Assembly (NCBI GenBank): GCA_945787595.1 | Contig: CALZJV010000578.1 | Span: 1 to 8,977 of the forward strand | From: an uncultured Desulfobacterales bacterium | GTDB lineage: Bacteria > Desulfobacterota > Desulfobacteria > Desulfobacterales > JAFDCJ01 | Length of the DNA: 8,977 nucleotides | Direction of reading: 5' to 3' | In this document: positions 1 through 5,760 of the stretch, piece by piece | How the letters are laid out: each line of letters begins with the position of its first letter | Position numbering within the stretch: the first letter of the stretch is position 1 | Notes under the pieces: generated by a model | The model's input: only the letters and a program-made list of their open reading frames with translations | The model's database searches: none | Told to the model about the DNA's origin: nothing | Position numbers and translations under genes: made by a program

Positions 1-559
1 TTTTCTGAAAGGGATGGTATGTTTTATCGGCATCGAACGGAAGCTGAATGCTGCTATTTTGATGTCTCCAGGGTCTAAGGACCAGGCATAGTACCAACCC
101 GGCGAGACCTACAAAAATAATAACCAAAGGAATGCCCCAGACGAGCCATGATGCAAATGATAGGTATTGTATTCCGGGAATGTCGTTCAAGACGGCATAG
201 GTAACCAGGATGCCGTTTGCCGGTGTGGCGGTGATCGAGCCCATACCGCCGATGTTGGCGCCATAAATAGTTGAAAGGGCCAGCATGGTCGCAACATTTT
301 TAGAGGAACCGCTGGATTCTTCGTAGGAACGCCGCAATAATTCCAAAAGAGGCAGAAGGGTCAGCACGGTGATGGCATTGGGAATGAAAAAAGATAGAAA
401 GGCCGAGATGGCAATGAGGTAAAAAAGAATTTTGGTGATCGAAAGATGCCGTTTGCCGATAAACCAATAAACCATTCGATGGGGTAGCCTGGCTTTAATC
501 ATCAGGCGTGAGATCGCGAAACCACTGATGAAGAAAAAAATGAGCTGAATTTTATCCAT
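1..559 (-). CDS. SLC13/DASS-family (ArsB/NhaD-like) anion permease, N-terminal part, cut by left edge
   Basis: Reading leftwards from ATG at 559-557 gives an uninterrupted 186-codon frame to the window edge. It encodes a very hydrophobic protein. Two stretches are characteristic of the SLC13/divalent-anion symporter fold: FIPNAITVLTLLPLL (the helix with the substrate-site Asn/Thr) and a later STIYGANIGGMGSITATPAN segment, matching the family's Gly-rich loop with TxxxN. Such permeases import di- or tricarboxylates, sulfate or related anions across the inner membrane, usually with sodium; the substrate cannot be told here. The start lies 2 bases after the stop of the upstream MFS gene, so the two are probably co-transcribed and translationally coupled. 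A TTG 6 bases further upstream is an alternative start, and an in-frame TGA lies just before it. The N-terminus is shorter than in typical DASS proteins, which usually have one or two extra helices before the first conserved segment. The C-terminal part lies outside the window. Confidence 0.82.
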   Translation of the reverse strand, partial: MDKIQLIFFFISGFAISRLMIKARLPHRMVYWFIGKRHLSITKILFYLIAISAFLSFFIPNAITVLTLLPLLELLRRSYEESSGSSKNVATMLALSTIYGANIGGMGSITATPANGILVTYAVLNDIPGIQYLSFASWLVWGIPLVIIFVGLAGLVLCLVLRPWRHQNSSIQLPFDADKTYHPFQK

Positions 560-561
560 CG

Positions 562-1944
562 TCAACCGTCACTTCTTACCTCGCCCCGCAACAACGAGAA
601 TAGGATTCCAATGGTGCACAGCGATGAAAAAATCAGAAAAGACAGCCGCACACTCTTTAAAAACTGATCGTAATTACCCGGTGCTATCGGCTCTCTACCG
701 ATAAAAATGGCAAATATAACCATGGTGATGGCCATGCTGGTCATTTGCCCCAGCAGGCGCATGGTCGCCACCGTCCCGGAAGCAATGCCAAAGTGTCTCC
801 TCTCCACGGCACTCATTATAGCGTTCATGTTGGGTGATGAAAACAGGGAAAATCCGAAGCCGAGAAAAGCCAGGGTTAAAACGATGATGACGGTGGATGT
901 TTCGGCTCCGATAAAAACAAAGGAGAACAGTCCGATGGCTGTCATCGCCATTCCGGCGGATGCAATCAGACGCGGCTCAACTTTGTCGGAAAGCCTACCC
1001 GCCAGCGGAGAAAAAAGCGCCATGACGATCGGCTGGGCAATCAGGATCGATCCGGCATACTGGGGAGCGATGTTTTTGATATACTGCAGATACAGGCTCA
1101 GCAGAAAGGTAAGTGCGAATGTGGCGGAATAGTTGATCAGCGCCGCCAGACTGGAAAAGGTAAACAACTTATTTTGATTGAATAACCTGACCTCAAACAC
1201 CGGGTAGCGGACACGCGTTTCGAGCCGGATAAAAGCCGCGAGACCGGCCAGCCCAACAATGATCAGATATATGGCGACCATCCGGGGCAACAACGACGCA
1301 CCGTAGACCAGGGCCAGAATTGAAAAACCGTACAGCACGCTGCCGCGTATATCCAGTTTTTCACCGCGGGCGTCGGCCCATTCACCCTTTAAATATCTGA
1401 TAGTCATAAAGACGGAAATCGCACCAAACGGCACCACAACCGCAAATATGCTGCGCCAGCCAAGATAGCGGGCCAGGAATCCACCGGCAAACGGCCCGAC
1501 GGACAAACCGATATACACGGCCGAAACGTAAATGCCGATGGCCCTGCCCCGTTTCGACGGTTCGAAGACCGAGGTCAGGATGGCCATGCCGGTGGTGACA
1601 GACATTGCCGAACCGAAACCCTGCAGTATCCGCAGGGCAATAAGTATCTTTATCGAGAAGGAAAAGACTGCCAGAAACGATGAAAATGTGTACAGAACCA
1701 GGCCCCAGGCAAAAATTTTTTTCCGGCCGTAAATATCGGCGGCCTTGCCGAAGGGGACTAAAAAAACAGCCATCGCCAGCAGGAAAGATGTCGGCACCCA
1801 GCTTAAAAGAACCGCGTCGGCGGAAAATTCCGCCTGGATTGTGGGCAGGGCAACATTTACAGAAGAGATTGTAAACGGTCCTATGAAGGACGTCAGGGTG
1901 GTAACAAAAAGGGCCGATTTTTCCAAAGAGTTGTCAGATGTCAA
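562..1944 (-). CDS. MFS transporter, DHA2 (14-helix, EmrB/QacA-like) drug:proton antiporter family
   Basis: This 460-residue integral membrane protein has the major facilitator signatures. Motif A is GKAADIYGRKK at about 66-76. Motif B is around LIALRILQGF at 101-110, with Arg105 in helix 4. The antiporter motif C is GLSVGPFAGG at 146-155. Two extra helices between the halves (about 200-240) fit the 14-helix DHA2 layout, as does the length. These proteins export drugs, organic acids or other toxic compounds using the proton gradient. The helix-1 motif keeps VNVALP, but the Asp usual in drug exporters of this family is replaced (FTISSVNVALP), so a drug substrate is not assured. The start is TTG at 1944-1942: the previous in-frame codons include TAA, and GGAG lies 9 bases upstream. 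The next gene, an SLC13 permease, begins 2 bases after this stop codon, suggesting an operon. The substrate is unknown. Confidence 0.92.
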   Translation of the reverse strand: MTSDNSLEKSALFVTTLTSFIGPFTISSVNVALPTIQAEFSADAVLLSWVPTSFLLAMAVFLVPFGKAADIYGRKKIFAWGLVLYTFSSFLAVFSFSIKILIALRILQGFGSAMSVTTGMAILTSVFEPSKRGRAIGIYVSAVYIGLSVGPFAGGFLARYLGWRSIFAVVVPFGAISVFMTIRYLKGEWADARGEKLDIRGSVLYGFSILALVYGASLLPRMVAIYLIIVGLAGLAAFIRLETRVRYPVFEVRLFNQNKLFTFSSLAALINYSATFALTFLLSLYLQYIKNIAPQYAGSILIAQPIVMALFSPLAGRLSDKVEPRLIASAGMAMTAIGLFSFVFIGAETSTVIIVLTLAFLGFGFSLFSSPNMNAIMSAVERRHFGIASGTVATMRLLGQMTSMAITMVIFAIFIGREPIAPGNYDQFLKSVRLSFLIFSSLCTIGILFSLLRGEVRSDG

Positions 1945-1960
1945 TGGTTATTGCTCCAAG
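1945..1960 (-). promoter_or_regulatory. Ribosome binding site that decides the TTG start of the MFS gene
   Basis: On the minus strand the sequence reads TTGGAGCAATAACCATTG. GGAG sits 9 bases before TTG. An in-frame TAA occurs two codons upstream, so no longer start is possible, and no ATG with a comparable ribosome site was seen nearby downstream. Confidence 0.6.
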
Positions 1961-2138
1961 CTTGAAAGTTCCCTTCTCAAAATTCAGACCTCTTGACGTG
2001 TCGTAAAAACTGATGCAACAGAAATGTCTGTGATCGCCTTAACAATACTCAATTTGGGCCAATAGTTCTGAATTTTATTTCTTATTTTTGATAAACTTTT
2101 ATTTTTTAAGTCTATTTTGCTAAAAACACCAATTGCCC

Positions 2139-2159
2139 CAAGTCAATTGCGGTGACTTG
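2139..2159. repeat. Perfect 7-bp inverted repeat, candidate operator or weak hairpin
   Basis: CAAGTCA at 2139-2145 and TGACTTG at 2153-2159 are exact reverse complements separated by 7 bases. The site is about 200 bases upstream of the MFS start codon, so it could be an operator or leader hairpin for the transporter unit. It lacks a flanking T-run and is not a typical terminator. Function is unknown. Confidence 0.5.
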
Positions 2160-2183
2160 AAAGTATAGGAATTTCCATTTTGG

Positions 2184-2266
2184 GGACACGGATGAACACG
2201 GATTACCAGGATATTAAAAGCTACAAAAAACCAAATATCTGTGGAAATCTGTGAAAATCTGTGTCC
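2184..2266. repeat. Intergenic inverted repeat built from 10-base units (ACACGGATNA / ATCTGTGNNN)
   Basis: The left arm holds two tandem units, ACACGGATGA (2186-2195) and ACACGGATTA (2196-2205). The right arm holds three, ATCTGTGGAA, ATCTGTGAAA and ATCTGTGTCC (2237-2246, 2247-2256, 2257-2266). The right arm is the near reverse complement of the left: GGACAC[A/G]GAT opens and closes the element. From memory, elements of this style are scattered between genes in some deltaproteobacterial genomes; copy number cannot be judged from one window. It lies downstream of the activator stop and could fold in its transcript. Confidence 0.65.
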
Positions 2267-2317
2267 TAATTTAATCTCGAGCTTTGACGAAGGCTATTTG
2301 CGTGCAAAATCCAGGTA

Positions 2318-3709
2318 CTAACTTGGCACCCCCATTGTCTGCGGTCCTCCGTATTTCTTCAAAAAATATCGAAACTGGTGATACGAAAGTCCGATTGCCC
2401 GCGCAGCACGGGCCTGGTTGCCTCCGGCATCCGCCAGGGCGTCGGTGATCAGGCGTTTTTGGAAAATTTCTATCTTTTCATAAAATGTTTTGCCCTGAAT
2501 CCTCGGTTGCTTCTCTGGGAGCATGCCCAGGTCTTCGGGGGTAATTTCATTGGTACTGTCGCGGTAGGCCGATCTTTCGATAATATTTTTCAATTCTCTG
2601 ATATTTCCGGGGAACTTGTATTTGCTCAACAGGTTCAGCGCTGCCTTGCTGAGATGCTTGCCGCTCAAGGAGGGGATCTCTTTCATAAATTCATTCAAAA
2701 AATATCGAGCCAGGATGGGAATGTCCCCCTCCCGTTTTCTCAAAGGCGGGACCTCAATGACCTCGAAGCTGAGTCGATCATACAGGTCGTGCAAAAATTT
2801 TTCATCCGTGATCAGTTGTTTAAGATCCGAATTGGTGGCGGCCACGATCCGGGTGTTGACTTGAATTTCACTGGAGCCTCCTACCCGGGTAAAGGTGCCG
2901 TATTCAACAACTCGCAGAATTTTTCGCTGAAATGACAGGGACATATTAGCAATTTCATCCAGAAACAGGGTACCTCTGCCGGCGACTTCAAATTTGCCGT
3001 ATACCTGTGTATCAGCACCGGTAAACGCCCCTCTTTCATGACCGAACAATTCGGTTTCAAGCAGGCTGTCCGTAAATGCGGCGCAATTGATGACCACCAT
3101 GGGACGATCGGCGTCGCCGGAAGCGGTGTGAATGGCCCGGGCGATCAGTTCTTTGCCGGTTCCGCGTTCCCCGATAATGAGCACCGGCCGAGGGATAGAG
3201 GCTACCCGTCTTACTTTCTCGATGACCTCCAGCATCTGAGTCGACTCACCTATGATCCGAAATCGATCGCTGGTGGCTGCCTGAAGAATCATGTTCTGCT
3301 CGCGGAGGATGCGGTTGTGGTTGAGCAGATTCAGGTGCGGTCGAATTTTCTTGAGCAAGGTGGTCACACGGTTAGTAAGATCTCCTGTTCTCACCAAAAA
3401 ATCGCTGGCGCCGGCCTGGATTGCCTGGGAGGCAATGTTCACATCACCATGATCGGCTACTACGACGATGGGCATATCAGGTCGTGAGTTTCGGATTTCT
3501 GACAGGATCCGCTCACTTCCGACCTTCCCATCGCCTAATTCGTAGTCTAGTACCAGCAAATCCCAGGGCAGACCCGCTGTGAGCTTTTTCATTATTTGGT
3601 CCATCGACGTCACCTGTTCGATAGTATCATTTTGCCTGGTGGCGGATTCAAAAGCATTAATAAGGGGCTGCAGGTGTCCGTCGGGAGTATCAAGTACAAT
3701 TATTCTCAT
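2318..3709 (-). CDS. Sigma-54-dependent transcriptional activator: atypical receiver + PspF-like AAA+ + Fis-type HTH
   Basis: This 463-residue protein activates RNA polymerase carrying sigma-54. Residues 1-120 are a receiver-like domain. The phospho-acceptor Asp55 (LLVLDYELG) is present, but the usual Thr/Ser after strand 4 is Ala85 (IVVVADHGD) and the conserved Lys is Arg107 (FLVRTGD). Residues ~149-385 form the AAA+ domain: Walker A GERGTGKE (180-187), the sigma-54 contact loop GAFTGA (227-232) and Walker B GTLFLDEI. The segments PVLIIGERGTGKELIA, PGNIRELKNIIERS and the C-terminal helix-turn-helix with LSYHQFR are strikingly like PspF, the phage-shock activator, which normally has no receiver. 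A good ribosome site (GAGGAAA) precedes ATG at 3709-3707. It is divergent from a gene with a sigma-54 promoter, its most likely target. No histidine kinase is visible in the window. The family and domains are certain; the PspF relationship is based on recalled sequence. Confidence 0.95.
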   Translation of the reverse strand: MRIIVLDTPDGHLQPLINAFESATRQNDTIEQVTSMDQIMKKLTAGLPWDLLVLDYELGDGKVGSERILSEIRNSRPDMPIVVVADHGDVNIASQAIQAGASDFLVRTGDLTNRVTTLLKKIRPHLNLLNHNRILREQNMILQAATSDRFRIIGESTQMLEVIEKVRRVASIPRPVLIIGERGTGKELIARAIHTASGDADRPMVVINCAAFTDSLLETELFGHERGAFTGADTQVYGKFEVAGRGTLFLDEIANMSLSFQRKILRVVEYGTFTRVGGSSEIQVNTRIVAATNSDLKQLITDEKFLHDLYDRLSFEVIEVPPLRKREGDIPILARYFLNEFMKEIPSLSGKHLSKAALNLLSKYKFPGNIRELKNIIERSAYRDSTNEITPEDLGMLPEKQPRIQGKTFYEKIEIFQKRLITDALADAGGNQARAARAIGLSYHQFRYFLKKYGGPQTMGVPS

Positions 3710-3794
3710 CGTTTCCTCGCTCTTTGGCGGTTCAATGTTCTGAACGCCGAATCCAGTAAAGCCGTTTGAATCTAATTTGGCTAGCGACGTCCTC

Positions 3795-3887
3795 GGGCCC
3801 GGATTCTTAACTATTTTCCATCCGGTCCCGCCTGGCGGAATTTCAAAACCGATCAGGCGTGGCCCTAATCGGATCCGCCTTGCGGAT
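3795..3887. repeat. Cluster of three GC-rich hairpins upstream of the activator gene
   Basis: Hairpin 1 pairs GGGCCCGGAT (3795-3804) with ATCCGGTCCC (3820-3829), with one mismatch and a 15-base loop. Hairpin 2 is CCGCC-T-GGCGG (3828-3838); it shares bases with hairpin 1, so the two would compete. Hairpin 3 is ATCCGC-CTT-GCGGAT (3873-3887). If the activator transcript begins beyond 3890, all three would lie in its leader. They could also be a degraded intergenic repeat element. No T-run supports a terminator. Confidence 0.5.
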
Positions 3888-3974
3888 TCGAATAGTCACT
3901 AACTATAGTGGTTAAAATTCTCATAACGAGGCTCTTAATTTTTATCCTATTTTTATTCCTCTTGATGAGTGTAA

Positions 3975-4035
3975 GGTTTCAGGTGTCAGTGTTCAGGATA
4001 TGCTATTGCGTCTACCTTTCCTGACACCTGAAACC
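3975..4035. repeat. Perfect 15-bp inverted repeat, candidate upstream activator site or palindromic repeat element
   Basis: GGTTTCAGGTGTCAG (3975-3989) and CTGACACCTGAAACC (4021-4035) are exact reverse complements with a 31-base spacer. The centre, near 4005, is about 124 bases upstream of the start of transcription predicted from the sigma-54 promoter. That falls in the range where NtrC-family activators bind. The arms could therefore be two binding sites for the divergent activator. Alternatively the element is a dispersed intergenic palindrome unrelated to regulation. The absence of a T-run argues against a terminator. Confidence 0.6.
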
Positions 4036-4102
4036 ATTTATTTCAAATTTATTTTTTATATAACTATCTGAAAAATTTGTTTATTTTTATGTATTAGAGA
4101 AT

Positions 4103-4117
4103 TGGCATAGTCATTGC
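4103..4117 (+). promoter_or_regulatory. Sigma-54 (-24/-12) promoter of the SPFH lipoprotein operon
   Basis: TGGCAT-AGTCA-TTGC matches the sigma-54 consensus TGGCAC-N5-TTGC, with the invariant GG (4104-4105) and GC (4116-4117) at exactly the right spacing. Only one base (T for C in the -24 element) departs from the core. Transcription would begin near 4129, about 49 bases before the lipoprotein start. A sigma-54 activator gene is transcribed divergently, which fits strongly. Confidence 0.85.
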
Positions 4118-4148
4118 TCAGACAGAGGTCATAGACAAGGGTGTCGTC

Positions 4149-4181
4149 ATGAGTGAACCGATAAAAAGGAGGGGCCAATGA
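4149..4181 (+). other. Possible 10-codon leader ORF overlapping the lipoprotein start
   Basis: ATG at 4149 opens a frame MSEPIKRRGQ that ends in TGA at 4179-4181, overlapping the lipoprotein ATG (4178-4180) in an ATGA arrangement. It lies within the transcript predicted from the sigma-54 promoter. Its own ribosome site is weak (AAGGGTG, near 4137-4143), and its codons run through the strong ribosome site of the next gene, so it may be chance. If translated, it could couple to the lipoprotein start. Confidence 0.25.
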
Positions 4182-5194
4182 AAAAATCAGGACAGTTATT
4201 CATCTTGTTGATGGTCGTCGGGATGCTGGCTGCCGGCTGTACGCCCTATAAAGGCGAAAAATTCGTTGAAGTCCAAAACAACGAAACCGCCTTTGTCATC
4301 CCCTTGGAAGGAAATCTGAAAAAGCAGCAGAAATTAAAATCCCTGGAAGCATTGGAGAGTTATCAGGTGGCCGTGAAACGAATCAACATTCCTCGCCGGT
4401 GGAGAAAAACCGGACGCCTTTGGTACTCCGGGGAATGGATCGACACGGTCAAGGTGATCAAGGTAGATCGTTCGCCGATCACCCGGGAATGGACTGCCGG
4501 GCGGGATACCGGCACCAGCACAAAGAATGAAGGAATCTGGATCGAAAGCGAAGACAGTGTTTCTTTCAGTACAGGCTTTACCTGTACATCCTACATTCAA
4601 GAAGAAAATGCTCCCAGGTTCCTGTATCATTATCCCAACGGAAGGTTGGCCACCATTATGGACAATCAGCTCAGGGCCGAGATCCAGTCAAAGGCGGCCG
4701 AGATTGCCACCTTATATAAAATGGATGAGTTGCGGACTAAAAAAGATGAAATCATAAAAGGGGTCCGCGACCATGTGGTTTCCTTCTTTAAACAATCCGG
4801 AATCACAGTGACCACCATTGGCATGTTTGGCGGTTTTACCTATGAAAACAAGGATATTCAGAAAGCCATCGATGCCACATTTGTGGCTCAGCAGGAAAAA
4901 GTGGTGACCGCAGCGCTCTATGATGCCCAGGAGGATAAAAACCGCCGAGTCATTAAAGAAGCCGAGGCCATGAAGCGGTCGGCGATCATTAAAGCCAATG
5001 GTGAGGCTGAAGCCATCCGCGTAGTAGCCAATGCCGCGGCGCAGGCGAAATCCAACCCGGCCTTTTTAGCGCTGCGCAAACTGGAAGTTGAGGCCAAGCG
5101 TATTGGAAAATGGAACGGCCAGTATCCCCAGCAATATTGGAATACCAACGGATCAAACGGGCTGGGTATTTTGGTCAATACCGGAACCAAGTAA
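4178..5194 (+). CDS. SPFH/band-7-like lipoprotein with C-terminal coiled coil
   Basis: The 338-residue product starts with a lipoprotein signal: positive MKK, a hydrophobic stretch and the lipobox LAAGC, with lipidated Cys21. Thr at +2 means no Asp retention signal, so outer-membrane anchoring is possible. Residues ~30-235 resemble an SPFH (stomatin/prohibitin/flotillin) domain, including a DSVSFSTGFTCTSYI strand region and the GITVTTIGMFGGF strand. Residues ~235-312 form an Ala/Glu/Lys-rich helix typical of the coiled coil that follows SPFH domains. SPFH proteins form membrane-bound ring assemblies that organise membranes or control proteases; being lipid-anchored in the periplasm is less usual than a transmembrane anchor. 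AGGAGGGG at 4167-4174 is an excellent ribosome site. It is the first gene after a sigma-54 promoter and is followed 12 bases later by a small membrane protein gene. The exact role is unknown; an envelope-stress function is inferred from the PspF-like neighbour. Confidence 0.88.
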   Translation: MKKSGQLFILLMVVGMLAAGCTPYKGEKFVEVQNNETAFVIPLEGNLKKQQKLKSLEALESYQVAVKRINIPRRWRKTGRLWYSGEWIDTVKVIKVDRSPITREWTAGRDTGTSTKNEGIWIESEDSVSFSTGFTCTSYIQEENAPRFLYHYPNGRLATIMDNQLRAEIQSKAAEIATLYKMDELRTKKDEIIKGVRDHVVSFFKQSGITVTTIGMFGGFTYENKDIQKAIDATFVAQQEKVVTAALYDAQEDKNRRVIKEAEAMKRSAIIKANGEAEAIRVVANAAAQAKSNPAFLALRKLEVEAKRIGKWNGQYPQQYWNTNGSNGLGILVNTGTK

Positions 5195-5206
5195 GGAGGT
5201 GAGAAA

Positions 5207-5464
5207 ATGATAGGCAGGATACTTCTGAGTTTATTGTTTATTTCAGTTATTCCGGCACTCAATTTCTATTTGCACCAGGCCCTCGTTCCGGAGCAAGCCA
5301 CCGATCTTGCCTTACAGCAGATGAATGAAGACGGCTCTCGAGAGACGCTAAGGGCGATCGAACAGATATCTAATTGGATCGATATCGGCTCAATTTTTGG
5401 CGGGATCTTCGGAATTCTGGTTATTTGGTACGGCAAGATAAGAGAACGGCAGCACATCAGATGA
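5207..5464 (+). CDS. Small two-helix membrane protein, unknown family
   Basis: The 85-residue product has a hydrophobic N-terminal segment (about 2-22), a polar and probably helical middle (about 27-56, with many Glu/Gln) and a second membrane helix (about 57-75, rich in Gly and Ile), ending in a basic tail KIRERQHIR. Predicted topology is both ends in the cytoplasm with a ~30-residue periplasmic loop, or a cleaved first segment. I do not recognise a family. A near-perfect ribosome site AAGGAGGTGA overlaps the stop of the lipoprotein gene and lies 4 bases before the ATG, so expression is likely strong and coupled. It is the last gene before a terminator. By position it may be the membrane partner of the SPFH lipoprotein, the periplasmic loop meeting the lipoprotein; this is inference. 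Confidence 0.8.
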   Translation: MIGRILLSLLFISVIPALNFYLHQALVPEQATDLALQQMNEDGSRETLRAIEQISNWIDIGSIFGGIFGILVIWYGKIRERQHIR

Positions 5465-5516
5465 TGCGTGCCGTCATAAATTATATAATCGTCGCTGGCA
5501 GCGACTGGCAACTTGT

Positions 5517-5564
5517 AAAAAAAGGGCGCATCGGGAGTTCACCCGGTATCAGCGCCCTTTTTTT
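5517..5564 (+). terminator. Strong intrinsic terminator ending the lipoprotein operon
   Basis: GGGCGC (5524-5529) pairs with GCGCCC (5552-5557); an inner CGGG/CCCG pairing extends the stem, and a T-run of 7 follows (5558-5564). A matching A-run of 7 (5517-5523) on the left means it could also work on the opposite strand. It begins 53 bases after the small membrane protein gene. Confidence 0.92.
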
Positions 5565-5600
5565 CCTAAATTGAGGGCTTCAAATTTGAGATAGCCGCAA

Positions 5601-5620
5601 AAAGGCACAAAAAGGCACAA
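5601..5620. repeat. Two tandem copies of AAAGGCACAA
   Basis: AAAGGCACAA occurs twice in a row in the AT-rich spacer after the terminator. It is too short and low in complexity to assign a role. Confidence 0.5.
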
Positions 5621-5679
5621 AAATCGAATTTCAGACTTTTTACGAATCCATTAAATTTTAGAAATATGAAATTTTTTAA

Positions 5680-5707
5680 TTGATCTTCAGACATCATTCG
5701 ATATGAT
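5680..5707 (+). promoter_or_regulatory. Candidate sigma-70 promoter of the LUD gene
   Basis: TTGATC (5680-5685) and TATGAT (5702-5707) are separated by 16 bases and resemble a housekeeping -35/-10 pair. They lie about 54 bases before the LUD start codon and downstream of the strong terminator, where this gene needs its own promoter. Confidence 0.4.
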
Positions 5708-5760
5708 GCGCCCGACGATATTGCGAATATATTTAAACTTGAATTAAAAGGAGGCAAACA

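Larger units (their letters stand above)
1945..2317. other. Intergenic region between the sigma-54 activator and the MFS gene
   Basis: This 373-base stretch lies between the stop of the activator (2318) and the TTG start of the MFS gene (1944), both on the minus strand. It holds no convincing gene. It is AT-rich around 2070-2130 and must contain the promoter for the transporter pair unless that is read through from the activator; I found no strong -35/-10 pair. It contains a 7-7-7 inverted repeat (2139-2159) and a repeat element with 10-base periodicity (2184-2266), listed separately. No clear intrinsic terminator follows the activator gene. Confidence 0.7.
3710..4177. other. Divergent regulatory region between the activator and the SPFH lipoprotein
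   Basis: This 468-base spacer has no convincing protein gene beyond a possible 10-codon leader. Its half next to the activator (about 3790-3890) is GC-rich and carries three short hairpins. The middle holds a perfect 15-bp inverted repeat (3975-4035). The part from 4036 to 4100 is strongly AT-rich, of the kind that often bends or binds IHF between an activator site and a sigma-54 promoter, although no good IHF match was found. The sigma-54 promoter follows at 4103-4117. No clear promoter for the activator itself was recognised. Confidence 0.75.

Noticed and set aside
707..1132. 141-codon plus-strand frame opposite the MFS gene
   Set aside because: It lies wholly inside the MFS gene on the other strand, whose motifs are unmistakable; the opposite frame shows no family features.
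2378..2935. 185-codon plus-strand frame opposite the activator gene
   Set aside because: It overlaps the AAA+ and HTH coding part of the activator; open antisense frames of this length arise from codon bias and no domain is visible.
3975..4035. 15-bp inverted repeat as an intrinsic terminator
   Set aside because: No T-run follows on either strand, the loop is long, and no gene ends nearby.
4036..4060. IHF site between the inverted repeat and the sigma-54 promoter
   Set aside because: TTTCAAATTTATT only partly matches WATCAANNNNTTR; the AT-rich DNA is noted but a site cannot be claimed.
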